Assembly (NCBI GenBank): GCA_910586565.1
Contig: CAJUIT010000031.1
Coordinates: 1 to 14,355, forward strand
Source: an uncultured Muribaculaceae bacterium
GTDB lineage: Bacteria > Bacteroidota > Bacteroidia > Bacteroidales > Muribaculaceae
Reading direction: 5' to 3'
DNA: 14,355 bases
Positions 7,833 through 14,355 of the stretch are shown here, one piece after another. Under the pieces are notes generated by a model. The model made no database searches. It was not told the DNA's origin and saw nothing but the letters and a program-made list of their open reading frames with translations. Position 1 is the first letter of the stretch; each line of letters begins with the position of its first letter. A program made the translations under genes and the position numbers.

Positions 7833-7853
7833 ATTCTCATTAAAACAAGTTTT

Positions 7854-8747
7854 ATGAAACGGCTTTTTGCAAGCATAGCGGGATGCCTGCTGATGTGTAC
7901 CGCTGCATCGGCATTCAACATCGGGGAGCTGAAAGAGCGGCTTACAGATTACATTGCCGGGAAAGATGCCCGAATCGGAATTGCATTGATTATTGACGGA
8001 GCCGACACGCTCACGGTGAACAACGCGGAATGCTATCCGATGCTGAGTGTCTATAAATTTCCGCAGGCTCTGGCTGTGGCTGATTACGCGCAAAGAAACG
8101 GAATAACGTTTGCCGATACCGTGACGGTGAATGCGGCCGACATGCACGCCGACACTTGGAGCCCGATGAGAGACCGCTACGGAACCGCCGGAACCCGACT
8201 CCCGTTGCGCGAACTCCTTGCTTATTCCCTTCAGTTGAGCGATAATAATGCGTGTGATGTGTTGTTCGGCCTTACAGGGGGCCCTGCTGAAGTTGACCGT
8301 TACATCGCGTCAACTGGAATTGACGATATTCACATCCGCTCAACCGAGGCCGAGATGCATGCCGACATAAACCTTTGTTACGACAATTGTTGCACCCCGC
8401 TGGCAATGGCGATGCTTACCGAGCATTTCGCAACACATCTCCGTGGTGCCGATTCGTTAATGGCCGAAGTAGCATCGCTGATGGAAAGCTGCTCAACGGG
8501 AACCGATCGACTCCCGGCGCCGTTAGCGGGAACGCAGGCTGTTTTCGGGCATAAAACAGGCACCGGCGACACGAATGCCGCCGGCCGCATAATCGGTGTT
8601 AACGATGTGGGCTATGTGATGCTCCCCCACGGGCACCGCTACACAATCGCCGTGTTCATTAAGGATTCGTCGGCCGACCTTTCCACCACATCGGGTTGGA
8701 TAGGGGAAATCTCGGCAATCGTTTTCAATACTTTTGGCGGCCAATGA
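7854..8747 (+). CDS. Class A beta-lactamase (subclass A2, CfxA/CepA/CblA/PER-like)
   Basis: This predicted periplasmic serine enzyme hydrolyses beta-lactam antibiotics, probably cephalosporins by analogy with Bacteroides relatives. The chosen start at 7854 gives 297 residues and a clean signal peptide (MKRLFASIAGCLLMCTAASA, cleavage near 20/21). An in-frame ATG at 7767 lies inside trkH and would spoil that signal. All class A motifs are present: SVYK (Ser65 nucleophile, Lys68), SDN (129-131), the omega-loop glutamate in STEAEMHAD (Glu165) and KTG (234-236, in GHKTGTGDTNAAG). The EMHAD/YDN and GDTNAAGR signatures resemble subclass A2 enzymes. It follows trkH by 52 bases on the same strand with no visible promoter, so it is probably part of the dxs-trk unit. 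Nothing mobile is visible beside it. It looks active; the substrate range cannot be read from sequence. Confidence 0.93.
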   Translation: MKRLFASIAGCLLMCTAASAFNIGELKERLTDYIAGKDARIGIALIIDGADTLTVNNAECYPMLSVYKFPQALAVADYAQRNGITFADTVTVNAADMHADTWSPMRDRYGTAGTRLPLRELLAYSLQLSDNNACDVLFGLTGGPAEVDRYIASTGIDDIHIRSTEAEMHADINLCYDNCCTPLAMAMLTEHFATHLRGADSLMAEVASLMESCSTGTDRLPAPLAGTQAVFGHKTGTGDTNAAGRIIGVNDVGYVMLPHGHRYTIAVFIKDSSADLSTTSGWIGEISAIVFNTFGGQ

Positions 8748-8770
8748 ACCCTTGCGGCCGCACCTGATGG

Positions 8771-11623
8771 TCAATCGGGCAGTTCGGCGCGCAGGAACGG
8801 CGCTGTGGGAGAATCGGTGGTGGCTACGGCTTCGGGTGTACCCTCGGCAATGATGCGTCCGCCGTTCTTGCCACCTGCGGGTCCCATGTCAACAACGTAG
8901 TCGGCGCATTTCACCACATCAAGGTTGTGCTCGATTACGAGCACTGTGTTCCCTTTTTCAACAAGCCGGTTGAGCACCGAAAGTAGCACTTTTATATCCT
9001 CGAAATGCAATCCGGTTGTGGGCTCGTCGAGCACGAAAAGGGTTTTCCCGGTGTCGCGTTTGGCAAGTTCGGTGGCAAGTTTCACGCGCTGGTTCTCACC
9101 GCCCGACAGGGTTGACGACGGTTGGCCGAGCTTGATGTAACCCAACCCAATCTCCTGCATTATCTTTATCTTTTTCAGAATTTTGGGCTGATGTTCAAAA
9201 AATTCTACTGCCTGATTGATGGTCATGTCGAGCACGTCGGCTATTGATTTGCCTTTGAAACGCACTTCGAGGGTCTCGCGGTTGTAGCGTTTGCCGCCGC
9301 ACACCTCGCATGGCACGAGCACATCGGGCAGAAAGTTCATTTCGATGGTTTTGTAGCCGTTACCTTTGCACTCCTCACAGCGCCCTCCGGCCACATTGAA
9401 CGAGAAGCGCCCCGGCTTGTAGCCTCTGATTTTCGATTCGGGCAGCCCCACGAATAGCGAACGGATGTCGGAGAACACGCCGGTGTAGGTTGCCGGATTG
9501 GAGCGCGGCGATTTGCCGAGCGGCGACTGGTCAACGGTCACAATCTTGTCGATGTTCTCGGCACCGCGCAGCTCTCGGTAGGGTAGCGGTTCTTCGGTGG
9601 AGCGGTAGAACTTCTGCGACAGAATTGGTTGCAGCGTTCCGTTCACCAACGATGATTTTCCGCTTCCCGAAACGCCGCACACGCAGGTGAATGTGCCAAG
9701 CGGCAGTTTGAAATCAACATCGCGGAGATTGTGGCCGGTGCATCCTATAAGCTCAAGGAACTTTCCGTTCCCCTCCCTGCGCACGGGGGGAACCTCTATT
9801 GCCGTTGTGCCGTTGAGGTAGCTTGCCGTGAGTGTGTTGGTGGCGAGCATGTCGGCGGGAGTGCCCTCAAACACCACCTCACCACCTTTGCGCCCTGCTT
9901 TTGGGCCGATATCCACGATATAATCGGCATCGAGCATCATATCCTTGTCGTGTTCCACAACAATGATGGAGTTTTGCGCGTCGCGCAGCTTCTGCAACGA
10001 TGTGATGAGGCGGCGGTTGTCGCTCTGGTGCAATCCGATGCTCGGCTCGTCGAGAATATAGAGCACGTTCACAAGCTCCGAGCCGAGCTGTGTTGCGAGC
10101 CTGATGCGTTGGCTCTCGCCACCTGAAAGTGTGGCCGAGTTGCGGTTGAGGGCAAGATAACCCAACCCCACGTCGACCAAAAATGCCAGACGCGAGCGAA
10201 TCTCCTTGAGAATTTCATGGCCGATTGCGCGTTGCCGCTCGTCGAGACGCTCCTCCACACTGTTGGCCCATGCAAGGAGGTCGGTGATGTCGAGGCGGGC
10301 AAGCTCCGCTATGTTTTTCCCGTCGACAAAGAAGTGCAGGGCTTCGCGGTTGAGGCGGTCGCCGTTGCATTCGGGACAAACAAGGCGCGAATAAAATTTG
10401 CCGCTCCACTTCTGTGCCTCGGCCGAGGCGTCGTCCCCCTGCTGCATCTCGATGTATTTCACCAACCCCTCGTAGGAGAGGAAATAGTTGGAAATGGAGT
10501 GGGTTTCCGATTTGATTTGCAGCCTTTCGGTTGTGCCGTTGAGAATGTCGTTTATAGCCTCTTCGGGCAGATCCTTGACAGGCGTTTTCAGGTCGCAGCC
10601 ATATTTTTCGCAAATGGCTGCAATCTGCCAGAAAATCATTGAATTCTTATATTTCCCGAGCGGCACGATGGCTCCGTTGAAAATCGACAGGCGCTCGTCG
10701 GGGATGATTTTTGTGCGGTCCACGATGTTGACCGTTCCGAGCCCCTTGCAGCAGGGGCAGGCTCCCAGCGGGGAGTTGAACGAGAAATTGTGGGGCGCGG
10801 GTTCGCGGTAGGAAAGTCCGGTGACGGGGTCCATCAGCGACTGGCTGAAGTGAAACGCTTTCTCCTCCTCGAGGTCGTAGACCATCATCTGCCTTCCACC
10901 TTGGCGTAGGGTGTTGGCAACGGAATCGCGCAGACGGGAGTCATCCTTGCGCGACACTTTCAGCTTGTCAACCACAAGCTCAATCGAGTGGTTCTTGTAG
11001 CGGTCGAGCTTCATGCCGAAAGTGATTTCGCGCAGTTCGCCGTCAACCCTCACATGGAGGTAGCCTTTCTTCTGCAGTTGCTCGAAAAGCTCCTTGTAGT
11101 GCCCCTTGCGGTTGTGAATCAGCGGCGCCAGAAGGTAGACTTTCCGGCCGTCGAAGCGGTCGAGAATCATCCCCACGATTTTCTCCTCGGTGTATTTCAC
11201 CATCGGCTCCCCCGACAGATAGCTGCGGGCCTGCCCGATGCGAGCGTAGAGAAGTCGCAGAAAGTCGTAGACCTCCGTCGTGGTGCCTATGGTGCTTCGA
11301 GGGTTGCGGTTGATGGTTTTCTGCTCAATGGCTATGACGGGTGAGAGCCCCGAGATTTTGTCGACATCGGGACGCTCGAGCGACCCGAGCATGTTGCGTG
11401 CGTAGGAGGAGAAAGTTTCGATGTAGCGGCGCTGCCCCTCGGCATAGATGGTGTCGAAGGCGAGCGACGATTTCCCGCTGCCGCTCAGTCCGGTTATCAC
11501 CGTGAGGGTGCCGTGGGGAATCGTCACATCTATATTTTTGAGGTTATGCACCCTCGCTCCTATCACTTCGAGGGAGGGGGCGTCGTGGAAACGGTTATTT
11601 GTAGTGATTGACTTTTCAGACAT
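8771..11623 (-). CDS. uvrA: Excinuclease ABC subunit UvrA
   Basis: UvrA is the damage-sensing ATPase of nucleotide excision repair; with UvrB it loads onto distorted DNA before UvrC cuts. The protein has 950 residues, close to E. coli UvrA (940). Two ABC ATPase modules are intact. Walker A sequences are GLSGSGKSS (45-53) and GVSGSGKSS (about 650). ABC signatures LSGGESQR (about 499) and LSGGENQR (about 838) are followed by Walker B ILDEPSIGLH and VLDEPTTGLH. Zinc-binding pairs are CPCC (about 290) with CPEC (about 417), and CEEC (about 750) with CEVC (about 773), the latter being the DNA-binding zinc module. It starts 42 bases after the transglycosylase stop, with a tandem octamer in that gap and no Shine-Dalgarno sequence. 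Its end faces the beta-lactamase end across 23 bases. Confidence 0.97.
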   Translation of the reverse strand: MSEKSITTNNRFHDAPSLEVIGARVHNLKNIDVTIPHGTLTVITGLSGSGKSSLAFDTIYAEGQRRYIETFSSYARNMLGSLERPDVDKISGLSPVIAIEQKTINRNPRSTIGTTTEVYDFLRLLYARIGQARSYLSGEPMVKYTEEKIVGMILDRFDGRKVYLLAPLIHNRKGHYKELFEQLQKKGYLHVRVDGELREITFGMKLDRYKNHSIELVVDKLKVSRKDDSRLRDSVANTLRQGGRQMMVYDLEEEKAFHFSQSLMDPVTGLSYREPAPHNFSFNSPLGACPCCKGLGTVNIVDRTKIIPDERLSIFNGAIVPLGKYKNSMIFWQIAAICEKYGCDLKTPVKDLPEEAINDILNGTTERLQIKSETHSISNYFLSYEGLVKYIEMQQGDDASAEAQKWSGKFYSRLVCPECNGDRLNREALHFFVDGKNIAELARLDITDLLAWANSVEERLDERQRAIGHEILKEIRSRLAFLVDVGLGYLALNRNSATLSGGESQRIRLATQLGSELVNVLYILDEPSIGLHQSDNRRLITSLQKLRDAQNSIIVVEHDKDMMLDADYIVDIGPKAGRKGGEVVFEGTPADMLATNTLTASYLNGTTAIEVPPVRREGNGKFLELIGCTGHNLRDVDFKLPLGTFTCVCGVSGSGKSSLVNGTLQPILSQKFYRSTEEPLPYRELRGAENIDKIVTVDQSPLGKSPRSNPATYTGVFSDIRSLFVGLPESKIRGYKPGRFSFNVAGGRCEECKGNGYKTIEMNFLPDVLVPCEVCGGKRYNRETLEVRFKGKSIADVLDMTINQAVEFFEHQPKILKKIKIMQEIGLGYIKLGQPSSTLSGGENQRVKLATELAKRDTGKTLFVLDEPTTGLHFEDIKVLLSVLNRLVEKGNTVLVIEHNLDVVKCADYVVDMGPAGGKNGGRIIAEGTPEAVATTDSPTAPFLRAELPD

Positions 11624-11629
11624 TTCGCG

Positions 11630-11653
11630 TGGAAAGTTGGAAAGATGGAAAGA
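11630..11653. repeat. Tandem octamer repeat (three copies) before uvrA
   Basis: Three head-to-tail copies, TGGAAAGT, TGGAAAGA and TGGAAAGA, fill 24 of the 42 bases between the transglycosylase stop and the uvrA start. They end six bases from the uvrA ATG. On the coding strand they form a pyrimidine-rich leader of repeated TCTTTCCA units. Copy number could change by slippage and would alter spacing, not frame. Confidence 0.8.
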
Positions 11654-11665
11654 TGACTTCTGGCC

Positions 11666-12667
11666 CTACTTCACCCAATCGGGGTTGTAGAGAGCTTTTT
11701 TTGTTATGGGGTTGGCCGATTTCGACAGCGATTCCTTTTTCGGAATCTTTATCGTGTAGGATTTCCCGCCGGTAACGGGTAGCGATTTGGCGCGAAGCCA
11801 GGGGTTGTACTCGCGTAGCATGGCGTAGGTGGTACCGTGGTCGAGCGCCCACTGCGGCAGGTTGTCGATTGTGGAGCTCACGGTGACGGTGCTGTACTCC
11901 TGCGGTGCGTAGAACTGGTTGGCAAGGAGATGGAACCCATATTTTGCGGGATTCTCCATGATGGTCTTTGCCGCATACACACGGAAAGGATAGCGGGTTG
12001 TCTCCTCCACAAGATAGAGGTCGAAAGCCGAGTCGGCAATCTGGGCGTCGAGTTCGTTGGAGATGCGCGCCTGCCCTCCGTTGTAGGATGCCATCGCCGA
12101 CTCCCAGTTGCCATATTTGGCATAGGCGTTCTTCAGGTAGCGGGCGGCAGCGGCTGTGGATTTCTCAATGTTATAGCGCTCGTCAACATAGTCGTTGACC
12201 TCCAGCCCATATTGTTTGGCGGTGGCCGGCATGAACTGCCACAGACCGGCGGCTTTGGCCGGGGAGTAGGCGCGGGGGCTGAGTGTCGATTCGATGCAGG
12301 CGAGGTAGACCAAATCCTCGGGCACTCCGTTGCGTTTGAGGATTGGGGCGATTACTGGAAAATAGCGGTTGGCGCGTTTGAGCATGAGCAGTGTCACGGA
12401 ATGGGAGTAGCACATCTGCGACAGCTCGCGGTCGAGCCGTTCATACATGTCGGTGCGGTCGAAATCTATCTCCTTTCCGGCAAAGGTGATTTTTCTCGGA
12501 ACGGCCGGACTGACCACCGGTTGGTGGGAGGTTGCCTGCACCACGCTGTAGGCCGGCCCCTGAGCGGAGGATGAAGGAGTGGAGGTCTGTGCTCCGGCAA
12601 ATGCCGGATATGCTGCGGCGCATGCCAATGCAATGGCGGTGCGCGTCATTAATGTTCTTGTGTTCAT
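11666..12667 (-). CDS. MltD-like membrane-bound/periplasmic lytic transglycosylase
   Basis: This predicted enzyme (333 residues) cleaves the glycan strands of peptidoglycan between MurNAc and GlcNAc, forming 1,6-anhydro ends. It has a signal peptide (about residues 1-26, ending YPAFAGA) followed by a low-complexity Ser/Gln/Pro stretch. The SLT (GH23) domain has ACIESTLSPRAYSPAKAAGL (123-142), with catalytic Glu126, then WQFMPATAKQYGLEV and SYNGG (194-198). These match the MltD-type family 1D rather than Slt70. The C-terminal part (about 258-310: VTVSSTIDNLPQWALDHG, then LREYNPWLRAKSLP and YTIKIP) looks like a LysM-type glycan-binding module, which is inference. Only one such unit is seen, fewer than in E. 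coli MltD. Its ATG overlaps the stop of the upstream secreted-protein gene by one base (TAATG), a sign of coupled translation. Confidence 0.9.
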   Translation of the reverse strand: MNTRTLMTRTAIALACAAAYPAFAGAQTSTPSSSAQGPAYSVVQATSHQPVVSPAVPRKITFAGKEIDFDRTDMYERLDRELSQMCYSHSVTLLMLKRANRYFPVIAPILKRNGVPEDLVYLACIESTLSPRAYSPAKAAGLWQFMPATAKQYGLEVNDYVDERYNIEKSTAAAARYLKNAYAKYGNWESAMASYNGGQARISNELDAQIADSAFDLYLVEETTRYPFRVYAAKTIMENPAKYGFHLLANQFYAPQEYSTVTVSSTIDNLPQWALDHGTTYAMLREYNPWLRAKSLPVTGGKSYTIKIPKKESLSKSANPITKKALYNPDWVK

Positions 12668-14064
12668 TAGCGTGAGGTTGATTCGGAGTTACTTGTATAT
12701 TTCAGGATGTTGATGTCGCCCGACAGCTTGTAGTCCTGACCGTCGGTGCCTTTTGCTTTGATTACATAGTAATAAACACCTGAAGGCACAAGTTTTCCTT
12801 TATAACGTCCGTCCCATCCTTGCGAGGGGTCGGTGAGATGAGCCATTTCAATGCCCCAGCGGTTGAAAATGTGGCAGTCGAATTCCAGAATTGATTTGTA
12901 GGAAACTTTCCATTCGTCGTTCACACCCTCCGAGCCGTAAGGTGAGAAAGCGTTGGGGCAGTCGAGCTTCGATTCACCCACATAAACCTCATAGGTTTCC
13001 CCTATGAAATCGCATGTGCCGGCATCGTTGCCGGCCACGAAGCGCACGTAGGTGGTGCCATAGTCGTTGAATGTGTGTGGCACTTCGAGCTCCTGGATGC
13101 GGATGTCGATAGTCTCGAACTGTTGGTCGCGCGAGAATTGCCATTCCTTGAACACCACCGCATCGGTGATGTCGGCAACAAATGTGATGTCAACCGGCCC
13201 CGACCCTCCGAGGGGGGCTTTGTCGTCGCGCTGCTCGTTGTCGTTGTCGCGTGTGGCGGCGATGGCACGTGTGGTGGCCGAGATGGCATTGGTGTGGAAC
13301 GACGGCGATGTGATTTCACGAACCCATCCCGATGCCTGAGGGTGCCCTTCGTCGAGCCACTGGCGCATGAAGCGGTCGGTGGTGAGGGTGAATTCGGTAT
13401 CGCACAGCGGTGCGGTGGCGCGGATGGCGCCGTCGGCATATTCGAGCTTTTCGGTCACGACTTCCGGCTCATATTGCTGTTTCTCCTCATTGTAGGTGAG
13501 GGTGGTGTAGATAAGCTCCATGTCGCGCGACAGGGTGGTGGGCACGCCGTTGACGGTGTAGTAGACAATGCGCGCCGCGTTGCCGTCAAACAGCAGCGGG
13601 GTGCGGTCGCATTCGAGTTCGGGCGATATGTTGAGCCCGCGCAGGTGGGTTTCCTCCTTGAAGTAGTTCACAACCCAGTAGCAATAGCGCCGCCCGTCAT
13701 ATTCCACGATAAAGCCGATTCCATTGCTGTCAACCACGTCAGATGCCGTGAACCTTGCAACCGAATAGCTCCCCTCCGTTGTGGAGGCCACGGGCTGTGC
13801 GTAACCGCCCCCGAGATTGCTGAATTTGTACCACTGCACCGACGATGCCGGGGAGGCGCCGTTGGCGAGAAAGCTCACTTTCGCATCCGTGCACATCGTT
13901 TCAATAACATAGACGGCATCGAGGCCTGTCGACGACGGAGGGGTCACCTCAACAGGTTTCCAAAAAGATAGCGAAAGATAGTTCTCGAAAGTGAGTCCGG
14001 CACCGGCCATAGGCAGATAACCTGCGATTACGGAGGCGAATAGAAGTGTTTTTTTTCGTTTCAT
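12667..14064 (-). CDS. Secreted protein with T9SS type B / gliding-motility C-terminal domain
   Basis: This 465-residue exported protein has an unknown main function. A signal peptide lies at about residues 1-23 (MKRKKTLLFASVIAGYLPMA onward). The middle (about 30-365) is beta-rich, with no family I recognise apart from a stretch before the end (ITFVADITDAVVFKEWQF to VRFVAGNDAG) that resembles a PKD/immunoglobulin-like fold. The last 98 residues are clear: CPNAFSPYGSEGVNDEWKVS, FDCHIFNRWGIEMAHL, GWDGRYKGKLVPSGVYYYVI and a final LSGDINIL. This is the gliding-motility-associated CHU_C domain that routes proteins through the type IX system as type B cargo. The partner PorP/SprF-type protein usually encoded nearby is not in the window. 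The gene is first in the operon behind the promoter at 14106-14136. Codons 3-6 contain a run of eight A. Confidence 0.85.
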   Translation of the reverse strand: MKRKKTLLFASVIAGYLPMAGAGLTFENYLSLSFWKPVEVTPPSSTGLDAVYVIETMCTDAKVSFLANGASPASSVQWYKFSNLGGGYAQPVASTTEGSYSVARFTASDVVDSNGIGFIVEYDGRRYCYWVVNYFKEETHLRGLNISPELECDRTPLLFDGNAARIVYYTVNGVPTTLSRDMELIYTTLTYNEEKQQYEPEVVTEKLEYADGAIRATAPLCDTEFTLTTDRFMRQWLDEGHPQASGWVREITSPSFHTNAISATTRAIAATRDNDNEQRDDKAPLGGSGPVDITFVADITDAVVFKEWQFSRDQQFETIDIRIQELEVPHTFNDYGTTYVRFVAGNDAGTCDFIGETYEVYVGESKLDCPNAFSPYGSEGVNDEWKVSYKSILEFDCHIFNRWGIEMAHLTDPSQGWDGRYKGKLVPSGVYYYVIKAKGTDGQDYKLSGDINILKYTSNSESTSR

Positions 14065-14105
14065 CGGGTTGGAGGGTGGAGTGAGGGGTGGAAATCTCTA
14101 AACTA

Positions 14106-14136
14106 CAAAGTTACTAAAATCCCCCTTAATTCTCAA
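14106..14136 (-). promoter_or_regulatory. Bacteroidota-type promoter for the secreted protein-transglycosylase-uvrA operon
   Basis: On the minus strand a -33 TTG (14136-14134) is followed by 20 bases and then TAACTTTG (14113-14106), an exact TAnnTTTG -7 element. Transcription would start near 14101, leaving a leader of about 35 bases that is strongly pyrimidine-rich (TTTCCACCCC onward) before the ATG at 14064. Both elements and their spacing fit the primary sigma factor consensus of Bacteroidota. Confidence 0.75.
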
Positions 14137-14234
14137 CCTGCCGCAGGGAGCTCTTTCACAAGCACAACATTTCTTTAGATATTTTCAATAAGTCGGCCCT
14201 TCGACACTTAAGACTCCCGGAATAAACTGATATA

Positions 14235-14281
14235 AAAAAGGGCGGTGTGTCATAATGCTGAAATTACGACACACCGCTTTG
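14235..14281. terminator. Bidirectional hairpin terminator
   Basis: GCGGTGTGTC (14242-14251) pairs perfectly with GACACACCGC (14268-14277). After one mismatch, TAAT (14253-14256) pairs with ATTA (14263-14266), leaving a six-base loop. Read on the minus strand the hairpin is followed by CCTTTTTT (14241-14234), a good U tract. Read on the plus strand it is followed by TTTGTTTT. It most likely ends the minus-strand gene entering from the right edge. Confidence 0.82.
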
Positions 14282-14315
14282 TTTTAATGTTTTAATCCGG
14301 ATGGAGAGGGTGCTG

Positions 14316-14355
14316 TCAGAATGGTTTGGCCGGTAGGAGCTTGTGGGTGAGGTCG
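14316..14355 (-). CDS. C-terminal fragment of a minus-strand gene running off the right edge
   Basis: Reading the minus strand from the edge gives an open frame ending DLTHKLLPAKPF followed by TGA (14318-14316). The stop lies 38 bases before a hairpin with a U tract in the same direction, as expected for the end of a gene. Only 12 codons are visible, so the family cannot be named, and the frame choice rests on the terminator and the protein-like ending. Confidence 0.4.
   Translation of the reverse strand, partial: DLTHKLLPAKPF

Noticed and set aside
7767..7853. Earlier in-frame start for the beta-lactamase (ATG at 7767)
   Set aside because: It lies inside trkH, and the added residues are charged and bury the signal peptide. 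The ATG at 7854 gives a normal secreted precursor.
7144..7857. Plus-strand frame of 237 codons overlapping trkH in another frame
   Set aside because: The trkH frame has all four pore loops. The overlapping frame is rich in Arg, His and Cys and has no hydrophobic or domain pattern.
7875..7886. Possible lipoprotein box IAGC at residues 8-11 of the beta-lactamase
   Set aside because: Only ten residues precede the Cys and the hydrophobic stretch continues after it, so the box falls too early. An AxA signal peptidase I site at 18-20 fits better.
8755..8763. Palindrome GCGGCCGC between bla and uvrA as a terminator
   Set aside because: It is a plain GC palindrome without a loop and without a T tract on either side.
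13075..13971. Plus-strand frame of 298 codons, and similar plus-strand frames at 11837-12574 and 9731-10126
   Set aside because: These are antisense to the secreted protein, the transglycosylase and uvrA, which have clear motifs. The translations show no family features and are Gly/Val/Arg/His-rich shadows.
1..14355. CRISPR array, tRNA genes, insertion sequences or prophage genes
   Set aside because: No regularly spaced repeats, no cloverleaf-like segments with a CCA or T-arm motif, and no transposase or integrase motifs were seen in the gaps, which are all short.

Overview
The window reads as chromosomal DNA from a Bacteroidota bacterium, most likely order Bacteroidales and perhaps Muribaculaceae (the family is my inference from protein style, not a search). 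Four things point there: paired ExbD genes followed by a TonB with an acidic linker; the TAnnTTTG promoter element; a class A beta-lactamase of the Bacteroides-type subclass A2; and a secreted protein ending in a gliding-motility/type IX secretion (T9SS) type B C-terminal domain. Coding is dense and of moderate GC. I see no transposase, integrase, tRNA, rRNA or CRISPR array.

Region 1 (1-2440, plus strand) is the end of an energy-transduction operon: a 5'-truncated ExbD-like gene, a second exbD, and tonB, closed by a strong intrinsic terminator at 2407-2440. Together these would use the proton motive force to drive outer-membrane TonB-dependent transporters. The ExbB partner is presumably just off the left edge.

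Region 2 (2441-8747, plus strand) starts with a 283-base leader that holds a possible promoter and short palindromes. It continues with a 65-residue two-helix membrane protein that overlaps dxs, then dxs (isoprenoid precursor synthesis), trkA and trkH (potassium uptake), and a class A beta-lactamase. dxs and trkA overlap by four bases and the other gaps are about 50 bases, so these five genes look like one transcription unit.

Region 3 (8771-14136, minus strand) converges on region 2 with only 23 bases between stop codons. A well-formed Bacteroidota promoter at 14106-14136 would drive three genes in this order: a secreted protein with a T9SS type B sorting domain, an MltD-like lytic transglycosylase (start and stop codons overlap by one base), and uvrA. 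A tandem octamer repeat lies directly before uvrA. To the right, a bidirectional hairpin terminator at 14235-14281 separates this unit from what looks like the last codons of another minus-strand gene running off the right edge.

I did not find a clear new multi-gene system. The points most worth following up are the beta-lactamase embedded in the dxs-trkA-trkH unit, the small membrane protein coupled to dxs, and the T9SS cargo/transglycosylase/uvrA operon.
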